Assembly (NCBI GenBank): GCA_045654545.1
Contig: JAZONO010000044.1
Coordinates: 1-7,764, forward strand
DNA: 7,764 bases
Direction of reading: 5' to 3'
Origin: SIG588 sp045654545
Lineage (GTDB): Bacteria; Bacillota; Clostridia; Oscillospirales; Acutalibacteraceae
Part shown: one piece after another, positions 6,052 through 7,764 of the stretch
Position numbering within the stretch: position 1 is the first letter of the stretch
Layout of the letters: every line of letters starts with the position of its first letter
The notes under the pieces: model-generated
The model's database searches: none
What the model saw: the letters and a program-made list of their open reading frames with translations, nothing else
Told to the model about the DNA's origin: nothing
Program-made: the position numbers and the translations under genes

Positions 6052-6204
6052 CCTTGGCCCCCTTGTTAAAGGGGGCTGGCATTCGCCGCCCGTGAAACGG
6101 GTGGGCGAATGACTGGGGGATTGTCTACGGTAAAACGCCACTACGAAAGGACTACCCCTCAGTCTCGCTTCGCTCGACAGCTCCCCTGACAAGGGGAGCC
6201 AAGG
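6052..6204. mobile_element. MITE/BIME-like palindromic repeat element, about 150 bp
   Basis: The ends are imperfect inverted copies of one unit. The left end reads CCTTGGCCCCCTTGTTAAAG; the reverse complement of the right end starts CCTTGGCTCCCCTTGTCAGG. Each end also folds by itself: 6057-6064 with 6069-6076 (loop GTTA), and 6180-6187 with 6192-6199 (loop GACA). Between them is a third hairpin, ATTCGCC... to ...GGCGAAT at 6081-6110, and a stretch containing CTCGCTTCGCTCG. No protein is encoded, so it would need to be mobilised in trans. I recall very similar CAGTCTCGCTTCGCTCGACA-type repeats scattered between genes in cluster IV Clostridia, but cannot verify that here. The similarity of the ends continues faintly outward (GTG at 6047-6049 and its complement near 6207-6209), so the true edges may be a few bases wider. 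Confidence 0.7.
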
Positions 6205-6236
6205 CGCACTATCCAATCCCCATCCATAACCTGTCT

Positions 6237-6248
6237 TACGGTGGGTGG
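6237..6248 (+). repeat. 12-base direct repeat TACGGTGGGTGG, right copy, next to a T-run
   Basis: This is identical to 5946-5957 and is followed immediately by TTTTTT (6249-6254). Joining the left palindrome directly to this T-run reconstructs a textbook intrinsic terminator, supporting an insertion into it. Confidence 0.75.
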
Positions 6249-6273
6249 TTTTTTCGGTTGTTGATGCAGGCGT

Positions 6274-7443
6274 TTATAACTTTTCTCCGTCCTCGGTGAC
6301 GGGATGCCCGTTCTCATCAAAATGAATCGGCGTGATATCCGAATGGCAATAGCGTTTGATGTCTCTCAAACGGAATTCGTCGCGCATGGTGACGAAGGAA
6401 AACGCCATGCCGTGCCGTTTGGCGCGTCCCGTGCGCCCGATGCGGTGGAGATAATACTCGTTTTCCTCCGGCAGGTCGTAGTTGAACACCGCTTCCACGT
6501 CGTCCACGTCAATGCCGCGTGCCGCCACGTCGGTGGCGGTGAGGATTTCAAATTTCCCTTCACGGAACCCGGCCATCACGTGATTGCGTCCGGCTTGCGG
6601 AATGTCGCCGTGCAAACAATCGGCAGAGCGGTTGTCGGCACGCAGGCGTTTGTTCAACCAATGCACCGTGGCTTTGGTGTTTGCAAAAACCATCACGCGT
6701 TTGAGTGCGAGGGTGTCGATCAGTTGCACCATCGCCGACAGACGTTGTTCTGCCGAATCCGCCGCGAAGGAATACTGTGCGATGTTCGGGCGGTTGTCGC
6801 CTTCTGCCTCCACCGAAATCTCCACCGCGCCGCGCTGGTACTCATACGCCACGTCCATCACTTCGCGTGAAATGGTGGCAGAGAACATCACCACCTGCGT
6901 ATCGGAAGGGGTGGCGTTCAAAATCTTGCGCACGTCACGGATGAAGCCCATTTTCAACATTTCGTCCGCTTCGTCCAGCACGGCGGTGTACACGTTGCCG
7001 AGATCGGCGTTGCCGCGCCCCATGTGGTCGAGCAAACGACCGGGGGTTGCCACCACAATGTGGGGATGTTTTTGCAAGGTGGCGGCTTGGCGGTTCATAT
7101 TTTTTTGTCCGCCGTAAATGGCGGCGATGCGCACGCCCGGAATAAAGGTGGCGAGATCGCGCAGTTCATCGGTGATCTGCTGACACAATTCGCGAGTGGG
7201 GCAGAGCACCACCGCTTGAATTTCGCTCGAATGCAGATCCACACATTCCAAAAGCGGAATACCGAATGCACAGGTCTTACCCGTGCCGGTCGGTGCTTTG
7301 GCAATGATGTCTTTTCCGTCCAACATCGGGCCAATCGCTTGCTGTTGCACGGGGGTGGGATGTTCGATCCCCATTTTATGTAATGCACGCACGACCGGTT
7401 CGGTCAGTTGCAGATCGCCGAATGCGGCGAGAGTGGTACTCAT
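6274..7443 (-). CDS. DEAD-box ATP-dependent RNA helicase
   Basis: The 389-residue product is a complete two-lobe DEAD-box core that remodels RNA duplexes using ATP. Motifs in order: the Q-motif region FGDLQLTEPVVRAL to PTPVQQQAI (8-37), motif I APTGTGKT (50-57), Ia PTREL (82-86), Ib TPGR (133-136) and II DEAD (157-160). Then III SAT (188-190), IV VMVFANTK near 250-257, V ATDVAARGID (303-312) and VI HRIGRTGR (333-340). It stops about 50 residues after motif VI. It therefore lacks the C-terminal RNA-binding extension of DbpA/CshA-type enzymes and is a minimal helicase; a specific paralogue name is not justified. ATG 7443 is fixed by an in-frame TAA three codons upstream. The nearest purine-rich site, AAAGGA (7457-7462), is 13 bases away, longer than the 6-9 of the other genes. 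It lies 33 bases after the Thr-rich gene on the same strand with no terminator between, so co-transcription is likely. Confidence 0.95.
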   Translation of the reverse strand: MSTTLAAFGDLQLTEPVVRALHKMGIEHPTPVQQQAIGPMLDGKDIIAKAPTGTGKTCAFGIPLLECVDLHSSEIQAVVLCPTRELCQQITDELRDLATFIPGVRIAAIYGGQKNMNRQAATLQKHPHIVVATPGRLLDHMGRGNADLGNVYTAVLDEADEMLKMGFIRDVRKILNATPSDTQVVMFSATISREVMDVAYEYQRGAVEISVEAEGDNRPNIAQYSFAADSAEQRLSAMVQLIDTLALKRVMVFANTKATVHWLNKRLRADNRSADCLHGDIPQAGRNHVMAGFREGKFEILTATDVAARGIDVDDVEAVFNYDLPEENEYYLHRIGRTGRAKRHGMAFSFVTMRDEFRLRDIKRYCHSDITPIHFDENGHPVTEDGEKL

Positions 7444-7476
7444 ACAGGTTTATGTGTCCTTTCGGTAATATCGGAT

Positions 7477-7764
7477 TTATGCCGCAGGGGCTTCGTTGTT
7501 CGGTGCCGCTGTGGTCACAGTCGGCGCTTCGGTCGTGGTCGTGGTGGTCGCGGCCGTCGTGGTGTCATCCTCCGGCACAGTCGTGGTCGTGGGCGTTTCC
7601 TCTGCGACCGTGGTCGTGGTGGGGATGGTGCTCGTCGTGGTGGTAGTCGTTGTCGTGGTGCTGCCGCTACCCGTGGTCGTGGTGGTCGGAGCAACGGTGG
7701 TCGGAGCAGCGGTGGTCGGAGCAACAGTGGTAGTGGTGGTAGCCTTGGTGGTAGCCTTAGTGGT
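7477..7764 (-). CDS. C-terminal end of a Thr-rich low-complexity protein (5' truncated by window)
   Basis: The minus frame ending in TAA at 7477-7479 is open for 95 codons to the window edge. It reads as a Thr/Ala/Pro/Val tail: TTKATTKATT, APTTAAPTTVAPTT, a GSGS break, runs of up to eight threonines, two acidic breaks (AEE, PEDD), and the closing TTAAPNNEAPAA. More than half the residues are threonine. Such tails occur as stalks or linkers of secreted and cell-wall proteins and can be O-glycosylated, but no signal peptide, membrane anchor or LPxTG sorting motif is visible in this part. The upstream domain, outside the window, decides what the protein is. Other frames give Pro/Arg-rich strings; I prefer this frame because Thr codons vary at the third base (ACC, ACG, ACT, ACA) while the residue is kept. 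Confidence 0.75.
   Translation of the reverse strand, partial: TTKATTKATTTTTVAPTTAAPTTVAPTTTTTGSGSTTTTTTTTTSTIPTTTTVAEETPTTTTVPEDDTTTAATTTTTTEAPTVTTAAPNNEAPAA
7682..7726. repeat. 15-bp tandem repeat, three copies, within the Thr-rich gene
   Basis: GTGGTCGGAGCAACG is repeated at 7682-7696, 7697-7711 and 7712-7726 with one or two changes per copy. It encodes the repeated pentapeptide A/V-A-P-T-T on the minus strand. Further right a 12-base unit (GTGGTAGCCTTG, then a near copy) encodes TTKA. The multiple-of-three lengths keep the frame, so copy-number change would lengthen or shorten the tail without breaking it. Confidence 0.8.

Larger units (their letters stand above)
5930..6273. other. Gene-free convergent interval holding terminators and an inserted repeat
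   Basis: No reading frame here looks like a gene. In order it contains an 18-base palindrome, a terminator hairpin, a GTGAATATTCAC palindrome (6017-6028), a CCACTT/AAGTGG hairpin (6030-6044) and a MITE-like element (6052-6204). A T-run at 6249-6254 preceded by GGTGGGTGG follows. It separates the convergent membrane-protein and helicase genes. Confidence 0.75.

Noticed and set aside
7515..7724. Pro/Arg-rich open frame on the minus strand
   Set aside because: It is an alternative frame of the same low-complexity DNA. The Thr frame is open to the window edge and shows synonymous variation; this one does not.
7500..7764. CRISPR-like repeats
   Set aside because: The units are 12-15 bases, contiguous and without spacers, and they encode an in-frame Thr-rich peptide.

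Overview
The window looks like a chromosomal segment of a GC-rich anaerobic Firmicute, most likely a clostridial (Oscillospirales / Clostridium cluster IV-like) gut bacterium. The evidence is AGGAGG-type ribosome binding sites, sigma-A-like promoters with 17-base spacers, a small Cys-rich protein of a type I associate with Clostridia, and a palindromic intergenic repeat of a style I recall from that group. The taxonomic call rests on recognition, not on a search.

Layout. Positions 1-404 are AT-rich (about 31% GC by hand count over the first 360 bases, against about 60% in the sampled guaA lines). They hold the last 38 codons of an AraC-family regulator (+), followed by hairpins and a pair of direct repeats. 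This AT-rich block abuts the 3' end of guaA exactly where the stop region carries GAGTGGGAATA, the known insertion site of Tn5801-like elements and other guaA-targeting islands. I read the left edge of the window as the end of an integrated element.

Positions 405-3905 are a minus-strand block, in transcription order: a 545-residue acyl-CoA synthetase-type ligase with its own promoter; a hairpin; a 60-residue Cys-rich protein; a YbaK/EbsC-type aminoacyl-tRNA deacylase; then guaA from its own promoter. This guaA encodes only the ATP-pyrophosphatase half of GMP synthase. The glutaminase half is absent from the gene and from the window.

Positions 3906-4117 are a divergent promoter region with a perfect 8-3-8 palindrome. 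It drives the ligase leftward and, rightward, a 603-residue multi-pass membrane protein of the DUF2079 (GT-C-like) type (4118-5929).

Positions 5930-6273 have no gene. They hold a zero-spacer palindrome, a strong terminator hairpin and a ~150 bp MITE/BIME-like element whose ends are inverted copies of one hairpin unit. A 12-base direct repeat flanks the whole insert, suggesting that an ancestral terminator was split.

Positions 6274-7764 are minus strand: a compact DEAD-box RNA helicase preceded by the Thr-rich C-terminus of a protein that runs off the window edge. The genes are mostly housekeeping (purine synthesis, tRNA quality control, acyl activation, RNA remodelling) and do not form one pathway. 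I see no convincing novel defence or multi-gene system. The points of most interest are the island junction at guaA, the single-domain guaA and the split-terminator/MITE region.
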